A DNA stretch of 64,000 nt from UBA11051 sp964390495 (GTDB lineage: Bacteria > Armatimonadota > Zipacnadia > Zipacnadales > UBA11051), in contig CAYMIN010000002.1 of assembly GCA_964390495.1 (NCBI GenBank), positions 124,001 to 188,000 on the forward strand. Reading direction: 5' to 3'. Each line of letters begins with the position of its first letter. Within the stretch, counting starts at the first letter, position 1. A program made the position numbers and the translations under genes. Below are positions 48,859 through 58,306 of this stretch, one piece after another. The notes under the pieces are model-generated. The model ran no database searches. It was not told the origin of the DNA and was given only the letters and a program-made list of their open reading frames with translations.

Positions 48859-51432
48859 ATGCGGGACGCGTTTGTGATGTGGCGCAACACCAGGATGGTG
48901 GTATTGGTCGCGCTCTCAGCGGCGGTCTATGCAGCCATCCTGATACCGTTCAAGATAATCCCGATTGTCCCCGGCTTCACCGAATTGCGACCGGGTAATG
49001 CCGTGCCGATTGTCTGCGGCCTGCTATTCGGGCCGGCGGCAGCCTGGGGCTGTGCGATCGGCAATCTGATTGCGGATTTCTTCGGTACCATCGGTCCCGG
49101 CAGCTTTTTTGGTATGATCGGCAACTTCCTGTTCGCCTACGTGCCCTACCGGATCTGGGTGATGTGTAAGGGATGTCGGCCGCCTACTGGCTCATGGAAA
49201 CAAGTGCCGCTGCTGGTGCTGGGGATATTCATGGGCAGCGCCGCGTGCGCCGTAGTCATCGGCTCCGGCGTTGACCTGCTGGGTCTGGTGCCATACGTGA
49301 TTCTGACCAGCATTATTACCATCAACAATACGATAGCCGGCATTGTGCTGGGGATACCGCTGCTGATCCTGATGTACCCGCGGGCGCGACGCTGGGACCT
49401 GACCTTCAGCCAGGTAATGCGCGAAGAGGACATCCGTAGCACGCGCCTGACGCCGATTGCCGCTCTGATGGTATTGATCGCTTGCCTTGTCGGGGTTTTC
49501 GCCGCTCTGGACAAGGGCGGACATTTGGCAAACTGGGGGATGCAGATCGGTCTGCTACACCTGGAAACCACCACCGGCGAAGATGGTAAGCCGTTGCCAG
49601 TGTCCCTGCTGATACCCGCTGAGATGTCCTTGCAGCAATTGGGCCTATGGTGCAGCCTGGCGATACTTGTCGGCAGCTTTCTGATGGCGAAGGTGGGTCT
49701 GCGAAGGCGACCGACGCCCGCCCATACTGAAGCCGCCACGGGGGAGCCAGCCGCCGCCGGTTTGATCGTGGACGACGTGGAGTTCGCCTACCCCGACAGC
49801 GCGGCTCCAGCTCTGCGGGGCGTATCCTTCACTCAGTCCGCCGGCCGGATGCGTTTCCTGATGGGCCGAACCGGCGCCGGCAAGTCCACGCTCTGCCTAT
49901 GCCTCAACGGGGTCATTCCGCAGATGCAGTCGGGCGATTTCGCGGGCCGAGTGCAAGTTGCCGGACTCGATACCAGAGACTGGACGGTGGACCAGCTTTC
50001 GCCCACGGTCGGCTTGGTGTTCCAGGATTTCGAGACCCAGCTCTTCTGCAGCGATGTGGAGTTGGAGGTGGCCTTCGGCCTGGAGAATCGCGGCGTGCCC
50101 AGGGAGCAGATGCGGAAGCGGGTGGATTACTGGATTGACACGCTAGGATTGCGGCATGTGGTCGGTCGCGATCCTAGTACGCTTTCCGGCGGCGAGAAGC
50201 AGCGCCTGGCCTTGGCCGCGGTGATGGCTACCGATCCCCCTATAGTTGTGCTCGATGAGCCGACCACCGACCTCGATCCGGCGGGTCGAGCCGAAGTCAT
50301 GGCGGCGGTGGCCCAACTGGCCGATCAGGGCTGCACCGTGGTGGTTGCCACCAATGAATCGGCAGAAGCTGCGGATGCCGATGCCTTGGTGGTGCTGCAA
50401 GGCGGAGTCGTTGCCTATGACGGATCGCCCGGCGAGCTGCTGCGGGACAGCCAAGCCGCTGCAGCCTTGGCACTACGGCCCGACCCCCTGGCCGAGCTGG
50501 CCGCGGCGGTAGGGCTAGCCCAGGTGCCCGAGAATATCCAGCAGGCCATCACAATGCTGCGGGAGCGCAATGCCCGCCTCGATACCGAGGCTTTGTCCGA
50601 GCGAGACGCTCATGAGCAAGCTTCCCGGCCCGCAGTTCCGGTCGTGACCATCGCGGATGTCTCATACAGCTACGGCGGTCTGCCTGCTCTACCTGAGCTA
50701 TCCCTGGAGGTGGCCCGGGGCGAATTCGTGGCGATCCTGGGTCCCAACGGCTCCGGCAAGACCACTCTCTGCAAGCTGATCATGGGTTTGCTGGCGCCTG
50801 ACAGCGGCACCGTCGCAGTCAATGGCCGCGAAGTAAGCGACATGCGGCCCAACGAGTTGGCCGCGCAAATCGGCTACCTCTACCAGAATCCTGACAGTCA
50901 GATATTCGCCGACACCGTCTCTGACGAGGTGGCCTTTGGGCCGCGCAATCTGGGACGGACGCCCGCTCGCATCCGCGAATTAGTCGCCGAAGCCCTGGCT
51001 ATTACAGAGCTTACCGGCTACGAGGAGGCCGACCCCTTTTCCCTGACCCGAGGCGAACGCCAACGCGTCGCCCTGGCCGCGATTCTAGCCTGCGAGCCCG
51101 ACATTATCGTCTTTGACGAGCCGACCACCGGCCTCGATGTGCCCCAGCAGGAGGCGATGATGCAACTGCTCAAGCGCCTCCAGGGGCAAGGCCGCACGGT
51201 CCTCGTGGTCACTCACCACACCGACATCGCCTTGCGCTATGCCCAACGCCTGGTGCTGCTGCGGCGGGGCCGAGTGCTGGCCGACGGCCCGACCCGCGAG
51301 GTGATAGCCGACGGCGAGACCTGCGCAGCCGCCGGGCAATGTCAATCGCCCCTGGTGGTGATTGCCCAAGAGCTGTTCGGTGTGCCGCTGCTCAGTGCCG
51401 AGGAGTTCGCGCGCTACGTGCACTTGGGCTGA
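48859..51432 (+). CDS. ECF transporter: S component fused to both energising ATPase domains
   Basis: 857 aa. Residues 1 to about 190 are the membrane S component (six helices), with ELRPGNAVPIVCGLLFGPAAAW recalling QueT-like proteins. A further membrane stretch (about 195-285) follows. Two ABC ATPase domains come next: the first (about 300-540) with GRTGAGKST and LSGGEKQR, the second (about 595-830) with GPNGSGKTT, an altered signature LTRGERQR and FDEPTTGLD. Normally S, A and A' are separate proteins, so a single chain forces one-to-one pairing with this substrate. EcfT follows 57 bases downstream. Confidence 0.88.
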   Translation: MRDAFVMWRNTRMVVLVALSAAVYAAILIPFKIIPIVPGFTELRPGNAVPIVCGLLFGPAAAWGCAIGNLIADFFGTIGPGSFFGMIGNFLFAYVPYRIWVMCKGCRPPTGSWKQVPLLVLGIFMGSAACAVVIGSGVDLLGLVPYVILTSIITINNTIAGIVLGIPLLILMYPRARRWDLTFSQVMREEDIRSTRLTPIAALMVLIACLVGVFAALDKGGHLANWGMQIGLLHLETTTGEDGKPLPVSLLIPAEMSLQQLGLWCSLAILVGSFLMAKVGLRRRPTPAHTEAATGEPAAAGLIVDDVEFAYPDSAAPALRGVSFTQSAGRMRFLMGRTGAGKSTLCLCLNGVIPQMQSGDFAGRVQVAGLDTRDWTVDQLSPTVGLVFQDFETQLFCSDVELEVAFGLENRGVPREQMRKRVDYWIDTLGLRHVVGRDPSTLSGGEKQRLALAAVMATDPPIVVLDEPTTDLDPAGRAEVMAAVAQLADQGCTVVVATNESAEAADADALVVLQGGVVAYDGSPGELLRDSQAAAALALRPDPLAELAAAVGLAQVPENIQQAITMLRERNARLDTEALSERDAHEQASRPAVPVVTIADVSYSYGGLPALPELSLEVARGEFVAILGPNGSGKTTLCKLIMGLLAPDSGTVAVNGREVSDMRPNELAAQIGYLYQNPDSQIFADTVSDEVAFGPRNLGRTPARIRELVAEALAITELTGYEEADPFSLTRGERQRVALAAILACEPDIIVFDEPTTGLDVPQQEAMMQLLKRLQGQGRTVLVVTHHTDIALRYAQRLVLLRRGRVLADGPTREVIADGETCAAAGQCQSPLVVIAQELFGVPLLSAEEFARYVHLG

Positions 51433-51489
51433 AGATACACTACGGCCGCCAGCCGCCCGCAAGGATATTGGCGTAATGAGGGATTGCTG

Positions 51490-52290
51490 ATGCAGACAGA
51501 GTTCCTGTTCATAGCCGCCAACACGGCCCTGCACCGTTTGCATCCGGTGGTGAAGGTCTTGGGGCTGGCGCTTCTCTTCGTGCCGGCTTTGGCCTTCAAT
51601 CACCCAGCCTGGATGGCTGTCATCTTGGCGCTGAGTGTGCTGTTGCTGCTGGCGGCGGACGGGGGCCCGAACTTGCGGCGTCTGGCCTGGTTTTTGGCGA
51701 TATTGTTCGTGCTGAGCGGGGTGATGTGGTCACTGTTTCTGATGGACTTGCAGGCCCCGCACGTGTTACTTGAGTTGGGCGCTGTCACAATCTCCAGAGA
51801 GTCAGTGCTCTACGGGCTGGCAATGGGGTGTCGAATCGCCTCTTTGCTGCTGTTCGGGCTGACCTTCATCACCACGACGCGGCCCGAGGAGTTTACGTTC
51901 GCCCTGCGCAAGCTGGGCTTGCCGGCCACGCTTTCGGTGGCTTTGTCGCTGGCATTTCGGCTGCTTCCCGGCTTTCTGGCGACGGTGCAGACGGTTAATG
52001 ATGCTCAGCGCGCCCGTGGCCTGGACCTACAAAGCGGCGGCCTGCTGGTGCGGCTGCGGCGCTATCTGAGCTTGGCCGCGCCGGTATTCGGCTATGCTCT
52101 GCGCCAGGCGGATGATCTGTCGCGGGCTTTGGAGGCCCGAGGGCTGATGGCCGCAGGTAAGCGCGTTGAGCTGCGGGAGTTTCCCATTCGCTGGGCCGAT
52201 GCGGTGGCCTTTGCGGTTGTCCTGGGGCTGGCGGTGGCGAGCGTCTCCCTGCGTTTGTACGGCTACGGGGAGATACTCCCACGTTTATGA
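51490..52290 (+). CDS. ECF transporter transmembrane component EcfT
   Basis: 266 aa from ATG 51490, with GAGGGA 6 bases upstream (TTG at 51484 is an alternative). Five or six membrane helices and two cytosolic coupling helices with the Ala-Arg-Gly signatures (DAQRARGLD and ALEARGL). It joins the ATPase domains to the S component. Its 3' end overlaps the convergent TauE gene by 28 bases. Confidence 0.88.
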   Translation: MQTEFLFIAANTALHRLHPVVKVLGLALLFVPALAFNHPAWMAVILALSVLLLLAADGGPNLRRLAWFLAILFVLSGVMWSLFLMDLQAPHVLLELGAVTISRESVLYGLAMGCRIASLLLFGLTFITTTRPEEFTFALRKLGLPATLSVALSLAFRLLPGFLATVQTVNDAQRARGLDLQSGGLLVRLRRYLSLAAPVFGYALRQADDLSRALEARGLMAAGKRVELREFPIRWADAVAFAVVLGLAVASVSLRLYGYGEILPRL

Positions 52291-53306
52291 TTGTGTGCCG
52301 TAGTGATGCCGCTGACCAGCACGTAGATGATCACAACGCAGGCTAGGCCGGCAACGATCAGCAGCGTCACAAGCGCGAGGGTCTGCCGGTGCAGGAAGGT
52401 GTTGAACACCAGCGAGAGCGCCGCACCCAATGCGGCGATGGCGAACAGGCCACGGATGAATATGCCTGAGACCTGGCGCGTGGCAAGCGACCCCACTAAA
52501 GCGCCGCAGGCCGAGCCGAACAGCAGGAAGAAGGCCATCAGTAGGTCAACATTACCCTTCAGCGCGTGGGAGAGCGTGCCGTAGCCTGCAGAGATCACGA
52601 TAGTCACAATAATCGTCCCGACCGCTACATGGGTCGGGCAGCCGATAATATAGACCAGCAGCGGCAGCCCGATCAAGCCGCCGCCGATACCTAGCAGCCC
52701 GGTAAATAGCCCCATTACAATCGCCACCAGCAGGACGGCCCATAGCGAGATCGAGGCAATCCCGCAGACAGGGCAGGATATGCAAGGGGGCAACTTGAGG
52801 GTTTGCACACGCCTGGGGAGTGGGCGCAAGGGCGTGGTATGGTATTCGTGGACTGAATGGCCGGGATGACGGGCCGCTTTCCGCTTGGCCTTAAGGTAGT
52901 CGCCCCTGGCATCGAAGAAGGTGAAGATAGATACGACGAGAAGCACCACGACATAGATAGCACCGATGGTGACATCCATGCGCGCTCTGCCCATTGACTT
53001 GAAGAGCTCGACCAGGCTAGCGCCGATTTCTACGCCGATGATGCTGCCGGGAATCATGATGGCGACGAGGCGCAGGGCCACATTCCCGAACTGCCAGTGG
53101 CGCATCGTCGAAACGATTGAGGAGCCGAGCATCTGAGCCAAGGAGGTGCCGACAGCGATATTGAGGGGAGTGCTGAGGGCGCTGAGGGCCGGAATCAATA
53201 GCCAGCCGCCTCCCATCCCCATGAACCCGCCGCACGCGCCGACCACGAAGCCAATCGTGAAAAGGTACCAGAGGCTGATACTGACTTCGGCTATCGGGAA
53301 GTGCAC
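52263..53306 (-). CDS. TauE/SafE-family anion exporter
   Basis: 347 aa from a GTG start. Eight membrane helices in two repeats, each starting with the family glycine motif (GFMGMGGGWLLIPALS and GLLGIGGGLIGLPLL). A long cytoplasmic loop (about residues 130-175) carries a CISCPVCG cysteine cluster, which is unusual. Family members move sulfite, sulfoacetate or related anions. It overlaps ecfT end-to-end on the other strand and is preceded by a 55-aa gene 3 bases upstream. Confidence 0.85.
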   Translation of the reverse strand: MHFPIAEVSISLWYLFTIGFVVGACGGFMGMGGGWLLIPALSALSTPLNIAVGTSLAQMLGSSIVSTMRHWQFGNVALRLVAIMIPGSIIGVEIGASLVELFKSMGRARMDVTIGAIYVVVLLVVSIFTFFDARGDYLKAKRKAARHPGHSVHEYHTTPLRPLPRRVQTLKLPPCISCPVCGIASISLWAVLLVAIVMGLFTGLLGIGGGLIGLPLLVYIIGCPTHVAVGTIIVTIVISAGYGTLSHALKGNVDLLMAFFLLFGSACGALVGSLATRQVSGIFIRGLFAIAALGAALSLVFNTFLHRQTLALVTLLIVAGLACVVIIYVLVSGITTAHNHKRGSISP

Positions 53307-53309
53307 GGG

Positions 53310-53477
53310 CTAATGCACCTCATCCCGATCTTCGCCCAGCCAAGCCGCTACCTGTGGCAGCAGCGTCACCCAACGGGCGATGAAACCGAACAACAGGCCC
53401 AGGGCGGCCATTGAAACCACCGCGACCAGCGCATATAGCTCTCGCTGCTGATCGTGTAACATTTCCAACGCGTCCAT
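53310..53477 (-). CDS. Small membrane protein (55 aa) upstream of the TauE gene
   Basis: Reading ATG 53477 to TAG 53310 gives a 55-residue protein: an acidic N-terminus (MDALEMLHDQQREL), one hydrophobic helix (about residues 15-34) followed by Arg-Trp and an acidic tail. Its stop lies only 3 bases before the GTG of the transporter gene, so translational coupling is probable. It may be a small subunit or stabiliser. No family recognised. Confidence 0.62.
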   Translation of the reverse strand: MDALEMLHDQQRELYALVAVVSMAALGLLFGFIARWVTLLPQVAAWLGEDRDEVH

Positions 53478-53686
53478 GACGGCTTTCACTCAGGCGCACC
53501 TCTTGGTAGGCTACGGCGTGGGATAGGGCATCAAATGGCGGCGGGAACAAAGACGCAAAACCCGCTAGCAACCGCGTACGGCACAGATAATAGCACGGCT
53601 GGCGAACATACTCAAGCGCGGTCGGGTCCGACCTGCTCTGATCGTTCCGGGCGACACCAGACCAGACTGGGAAAGAGCAACCGCAA

Positions 53687-54745
53687 ATGGGAAAAGACGA
53701 GATGACCTCGAGAGAGCGTTGGCTGGCGGTCTTGCAGGGCACCAAGCCCGACCGCCTCCCTACCGACTATTGGGCGACGCCGGAAGCCTCGCAGAAGCTG
53801 ATGGACTATCTCGGCTGTGAAAGCCTGGAGCAGATCTATGAGCGCCTGTATATTGATCGGCCTTACGCTGTCGGTGGCCGCTATGTCGGACCACAGGTGC
53901 CTGCCGGCGAGAACATCTTCGGCTGTCGGCACCGCCAGGTGGACTACGGCACCGGCGTTTATAGCGAGCTGGTCTATAGCCCGCTGGCCGACTACGAGAC
54001 CGTCGTCGAGATTGAGGCTAACTATCGCTGGCCCGATCCCGACTGGTGGGATTACTCGCACATACCTGAGCAGGTCGCCGACTATCCCGACCGGCCGATC
54101 CAGGGCGGCGGCTCCGAACCGGTCCTGCTCTACAAGCACTTGCGCGGTGAGGCCCAGGCCTTCATGGACCTGATACTTCACCCCGACATCGTCCATCACT
54201 GTCTCGACAAGCTTTTCGACCTCGCCTATAAGAATACCGAGCGCATCTACGACCAGATTCCCGGCCAGGTCATGATTAGCTATGTAGCCGAGGACCTCGG
54301 CTCGCAAGAGACGCTTATGTACTCGCCAGAGCATATCCGCGAGTATATGGTCCCGCGAATGAAACGGATGATGGACCTGGTGCACGACGCCGGAGCCTAC
54401 GTCTTCCACCACAGCGACGGGGCTGTGCGCGACATACTGCCGGATATGATCGAGATCGGCATTGACGTGCTCAACCCGATTCAGTGGCGCTGCAAGGGCA
54501 TGGACCGCGAAGGCCTCAAGCGTGATTTCGGCGACCGGCTGGTATTTCATGGCGCGATGGACAATCAGTACACCTTGCCCTTCGGCAGTGTTGAGGAAGT
54601 GCGCCAGGAGGTGCTCGATAACATCGCGATTCTGGGCCGCGGCGGCGGCTACATACTGGCCCCATGCCATAATATTCAAGCCATCGGCCCGCCGGAGAAT
54701 GTGGTCGCAATGTACCAGACCGCCTACGAAGCTACGGGCAGCTAG
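53687..54745 (+). CDS. Uroporphyrinogen decarboxylase family protein (URO-D fold)
   Basis: 352 aa. TIM barrel of the URO-D type: MTSRERWLAVLQGTKPDRLP at the start, then the ISYVAEDLGSQ segment and the C-terminal GGYILAPCHNIQ with a zinc-type cysteine/histidine. True HemE arginines are not apparent, so this is more like the methyltransferase/corrinoid-linked branch common in Armatimonadota and Planctomycetes. The natural substrate is unknown. Confidence 0.85.
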   Translation: MGKDEMTSRERWLAVLQGTKPDRLPTDYWATPEASQKLMDYLGCESLEQIYERLYIDRPYAVGGRYVGPQVPAGENIFGCRHRQVDYGTGVYSELVYSPLADYETVVEIEANYRWPDPDWWDYSHIPEQVADYPDRPIQGGGSEPVLLYKHLRGEAQAFMDLILHPDIVHHCLDKLFDLAYKNTERIYDQIPGQVMISYVAEDLGSQETLMYSPEHIREYMVPRMKRMMDLVHDAGAYVFHHSDGAVRDILPDMIEIGIDVLNPIQWRCKGMDREGLKRDFGDRLVFHGAMDNQYTLPFGSVEEVRQEVLDNIAILGRGGGYILAPCHNIQAIGPPENVVAMYQTAYEATGS

Positions 54746-54892
54746 GGACAGGTTCTTGTTGCGAACCAGGCCCGACAAGTGGTAGTATTGCTATCGCGCC
54801 GCACCTCAACCGACGCCCAGTGGGCATAACAGAATCAGGGAAGGGGTCTCATCATAGACTGGACACGCCGGCACTCAATCAACTGCAGCATT

Positions 54893-55429
54893 TTGCTACT
54901 AGCCACAGCTATCATTCTCCTGGCGGGTTGCGGCATCCCCGAGCCGGAGACAGCTCCCGACGCGACCGTTGCGGCTGATGACGCGCAGGTGCCGGTTGCC
55001 GTCAACACCGAACCCGCTGAGGAGCCCAAAGCCGCGCCGGAAGCCGAATCAACAACTACAGAGGTCACAGCCCCGGAGGCGGTGATTGAAAAAGGGCCAA
55101 TTGAGATCAGCGCCGGCGATTTCCAGGCTAAGGTTATTGATGCCGGCAAACCGGCCTTGGTTGATTTCTGGGCCCCGTGGTGTGGCCCGTGTCGGATGCT
55201 GGAGCCGGTGCTGGATAACCTCGGGGAGCAATTCGCGGGCCAGGCTGTCATCGCCCGCCTCAACATTGACCACAGCGAAAACCAGGAATTGGCGCAGAAG
55301 TACCAGGTGCGGGCGATTCCCTATGTCGCGATCTTTGAGAATGGCGAGATTGTGAAGGATTGGGTAGGCTTCGGGCCCGACATCGAGCAAGAAATAGCTG
55401 CCGCTCTCAAAAAGGCCATCGCAGACTGA
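54893..55429 (+). CDS. Lipoprotein-anchored thioredoxin
   Basis: 178 aa from the TTG at 54893. Lipobox LLAGC close to the N-terminus, an Ala/Glu/Pro-rich disordered linker (about 15-65), then a thioredoxin fold with WCGPC and a cis-Pro in RAIPYVA. The TTG start leaves no positively charged residues before the hydrophobic core. In the frame upstream lie Trp-Thr-Arg-Arg-His and a ribosome binding site (GGAAGGGG, 54839-54846), but the only possible starts there are ATC 54851 or ATA 54854. It presumably reduces disulfides outside the membrane. A second thioredoxin follows. Confidence 0.82.
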   Translation: MLLATAIILLAGCGIPEPETAPDATVAADDAQVPVAVNTEPAEEPKAAPEAESTTTEVTAPEAVIEKGPIEISAGDFQAKVIDAGKPALVDFWAPWCGPCRMLEPVLDNLGEQFAGQAVIARLNIDHSENQELAQKYQVRAIPYVAIFENGEIVKDWVGFGPDIEQEIAAALKKAIAD

Positions 55430-55511
55430 GTCTTTCTCTAACCGCAGGTATTGCTGCGGACCTCGGTCGAACCCACTTACATGCCGCACAATAGCCAAGG
55501 AGGACATCGTG

Positions 55512-55841
55512 ATGCCGATTGACGTGACGAATGAGGATTTTGAAGTTGAGGTACTCCAGGCGAACGTTCCCGTCCTGGTGGATTTTTGGGCGCCGTGGTG
55601 TGGGCCGTGTCTGATGATGGACCCCGCTCTGAAGAGTCTTTCCGAGAAATATGATGGTCAAGCCAAAATCGCTCGTGTCAATCTGGAAGAAGGCGACAAC
55701 CGGCAGTTGGCAATGCGCTACCAAATCCGCGCGATACCCTATATGGCGATATTCAAGGATGGCGAGATGCTCGAGGAGATCGTGGGCGTGCGTCCTGAGG
55801 AAGAACTCGCCTCCGCTCTCGACCAGGCGATTGGCAACTGA
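55512..55841 (+). CDS. Thioredoxin
   Basis: 109 aa from ATG 55512 with AAGGAGGA upstream; a GTG lies three bases earlier. Redox site Trp29-Cys30-Gly-Pro-Cys33 (WAPWCGPC) and cis-Pro in RAIPYMA. No signal, so cytosolic, unlike the lipoprotein gene just upstream. Confidence 0.92.
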   Translation: MPIDVTNEDFEVEVLQANVPVLVDFWAPWCGPCLMMDPALKSLSEKYDGQAKIARVNLEEGDNRQLAMRYQIRAIPYMAIFKDGEMLEEIVGVRPEEELASALDQAIGN

Positions 55842-55907
55842 CATAGTAGCCACTGCCCGACACCCCTAAGCAACACGAGGTCAATACCTGCGGGCCGGAG
55901 GCACTAG

Positions 55908-58295
55908 ATGTCACAAGCGCGACAAGTTGCCGCACAAGAGCCCCGAACCGAGCTTAGCCGCGATCTGGGGCTTTTTGACATCACCATGGTCGGCGTCGCC
56001 GGCATGATCGGCGCCGGCATTTTCGTGCTTACCGGCATGGCTGCAGGTGAGGCCGGCCCGGCCCTGCTGCTGGCCTTCGGCCTCAATGGTGTGGTCACGC
56101 TGCTGACGGGCATGGTCTATGCCGAGTTGGGCTCGGCGATTCCCGAGGCCGGCGGCGGCTATCTCTGGGTCAAAGAGGGTCTGCCCGGGGCCAATGCCTT
56201 CCTGGCCGGCTGGATGAGCTGGTTCGCCCACGCTGTCGTCGGCAGTGTCTATGCTTTGGGCTTCGCCGCCTATCTGGAGATCTTCCTCGACTATGCCGGT
56301 ATCTCTCTGCCCGGCCTGCACGGCGTTGGTTTCCAGAAGGCTTTTGCAGTGGCAATCGCTTTGCTGTTCATCTACATCAACTATCGCGGCGCTTCGGAGA
56401 CCAGCAAGGCCGGCATTATCGTCACCGTCGGTAAACTCCTGATTATCTGGTTCTTCGTTCTCTGCGGCCTGTGGGCGATACTCCAGCGACCGAGCCTGAT
56501 GAGCAACTTCTCGAATATGGATGTGGTCGGCCTTGAGGACCGCTTCCGCGGCTTCGCGCCGATGGGCCTCTCGGGAATACTCATGGCAATGGGCCTGACC
56601 TTCATTGCCTTTGAGGGCTACGAGATCATCGCTCAGGCCGGCGAAGAGGTCAAGCAACCCCGCGCCAACATTCCCAAAGCCACATTCCTATCTATGGCCA
56701 TAGTCATCCCTACCTACATCGCAGTGGCTTTCGTAGCGCTGGGAGCGGTCGAGGTACCGGCCGACTCCGGCGCGCTGACTACCTGGCAGTGGCTCGGCGG
56801 TGAGCATGCCGAAGTTGCCTTGGCGCGTGCCGCCGAGAGCTTTATGGGCGGAGGCGCCATCTTGCTGCTGTTTGGCGCTCTACTTTCGACGATGAGCGCG
56901 CTTAATGCAACTACCTACTCATCCACCCGCGTGTCCTTCGCGATGGGGCGAGACCGCAACTTGCCTGATGCCATAGCCGCGGTCCACCCCAAAACTCGCA
57001 TCCCCCACATCGCCTTGCTGGTCAGTGGCGGTCTCATCATCTTCATGGCGGTAGTCATACCGCTCAGAGACGTTGCCGCAGCCGCCGACATCATGTTCCT
57101 GCTGCTGTTCTTGCAGGTGAACGTCGCCGGGATTACCATCCGCAAGCGCTATGGTGACAAGCTCAGGTATGGCTACATGGCTCCCTTCTTTCCTTACGTA
57201 CATATTGCTGGGCTAGTTTCGAAGGCTGCGCTGATCGTGTTCATGTGCATCTTCTCCTGGGTCGGCGCCGGCTTCGCTGCCGTGTGGGTTGGCGGCGGGC
57301 TGCTGATACATTGCTTCTACGCCTCCAAGCGGGTCCGCCAAAGGGAGATCACTCCGGTGCTGGCTGTCCAGACCCCGCAGATTGATCGCCGCCACTTCTC
57401 GGTGGTGGTTCCCATAGCCAATCCCGAGACTGCGGGGACGCTCTTGACCGTCGCCGACCGGCTCCTGCGGCTCAAGCCGGGCAATCTGATGCTGCTGCAT
57501 GTGATAACGGTTCCCGACCAACTGCCGGTCAGCGTTGGCCGCGATTTCATAGACGACACCCGCCCGCTGCTGGATGAAGTCTCGGCCAGGGCCGAAGACC
57601 TTGGCATGGTCCCTAACAGTGTCGTGCGCGTCGGCCATCGCGCCGCCGATGCCATCGTGGATACGGTAGAGGACAGCAGTGCCGACTTCGTTGTGATGGG
57701 CTGGGCCGGCCATACCCGCGACCCTCGCACCATCATCGGCAGCACGATTGACAGAATCGTGAAAGACGCCAACACCAATGTCGTCGTGGTTCGTGGTGAT
57801 GTCAAGATTCCCGCCCGCCGCATCCTGGTTCCCGTCGAGCATCCCCAGCACGGCAATTTGGTGGCCCAGTTCGCCGCCGTGATGGCCGAGGAACAGGACA
57901 GTTATGTCAGGCTGCTGCATGTAGTTGACCGGCACGTGTCCAGCCTCGAGCGGGCTCAGCGTGCCGCCGACCTGCGCGAAGCAGTCACCCAGTACACCGA
58001 GGACGCCGCAGGCGGTCTCACAGCCGAGCAGGTCGAGCGGCGCTTCCACATCCGCATCGAGGCCGGTGATATTGTCGACACCATCATCAGCCACTCCGCC
58101 GATTTCGATCTGGTCATCGTCGGGGCCTCCCGCGAAAGCTGGCTACGCCGCAAGGTCTGGGGCGACAAGACCGCACGCATTGCCAGACGCATCAAGGCAC
58201 CGCTGATGCTGGTCAACATGCGCAGCGGGCGGATGAAGTTCAGTGTCTCGCAGTTCTTCCAGTTCTTCTGGGATATTGAGGACACAGAGGAGTAA
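55908..58295 (+). CDS. APC-family amino acid permease fused to two universal stress protein domains
   Basis: 795 aa. Residues 1 to about 455 form a 12-helix LeuT-fold APC permease (GMIGAGIFVLTGMAAG start, a helix 6 stretch near FIAFEGYEIIAQAGEE). Then two USP domains in the cytosol: the first (about 495-625) keeps the ATP loop GWAGHTRDPRTIIGST (G-2x-G-9x-GS), the second (about 635-770) has lost the second glycine (GASRESWLRRKVWGDK). ATP- or c-di-AMP-like control of transport is plausible by analogy with USP-fused transporters; that is inference. A small membrane gene follows 11 bases on. Confidence 0.88.
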   Translation: MSQARQVAAQEPRTELSRDLGLFDITMVGVAGMIGAGIFVLTGMAAGEAGPALLLAFGLNGVVTLLTGMVYAELGSAIPEAGGGYLWVKEGLPGANAFLAGWMSWFAHAVVGSVYALGFAAYLEIFLDYAGISLPGLHGVGFQKAFAVAIALLFIYINYRGASETSKAGIIVTVGKLLIIWFFVLCGLWAILQRPSLMSNFSNMDVVGLEDRFRGFAPMGLSGILMAMGLTFIAFEGYEIIAQAGEEVKQPRANIPKATFLSMAIVIPTYIAVAFVALGAVEVPADSGALTTWQWLGGEHAEVALARAAESFMGGGAILLLFGALLSTMSALNATTYSSTRVSFAMGRDRNLPDAIAAVHPKTRIPHIALLVSGGLIIFMAVVIPLRDVAAAADIMFLLLFLQVNVAGITIRKRYGDKLRYGYMAPFFPYVHIAGLVSKAALIVFMCIFSWVGAGFAAVWVGGGLLIHCFYASKRVRQREITPVLAVQTPQIDRRHFSVVVPIANPETAGTLLTVADRLLRLKPGNLMLLHVITVPDQLPVSVGRDFIDDTRPLLDEVSARAEDLGMVPNSVVRVGHRAADAIVDTVEDSSADFVVMGWAGHTRDPRTIIGSTIDRIVKDANTNVVVVRGDVKIPARRILVPVEHPQHGNLVAQFAAVMAEEQDSYVRLLHVVDRHVSSLERAQRAADLREAVTQYTEDAAGGLTAEQVERRFHIRIEAGDIVDTIISHSADFDLVIVGASRESWLRRKVWGDKTARIARRIKAPLMLVNMRSGRMKFSVSQFFQFFWDIEDTEE

Positions 58296-58306
58296 GGAGC
58301 CGGGCT

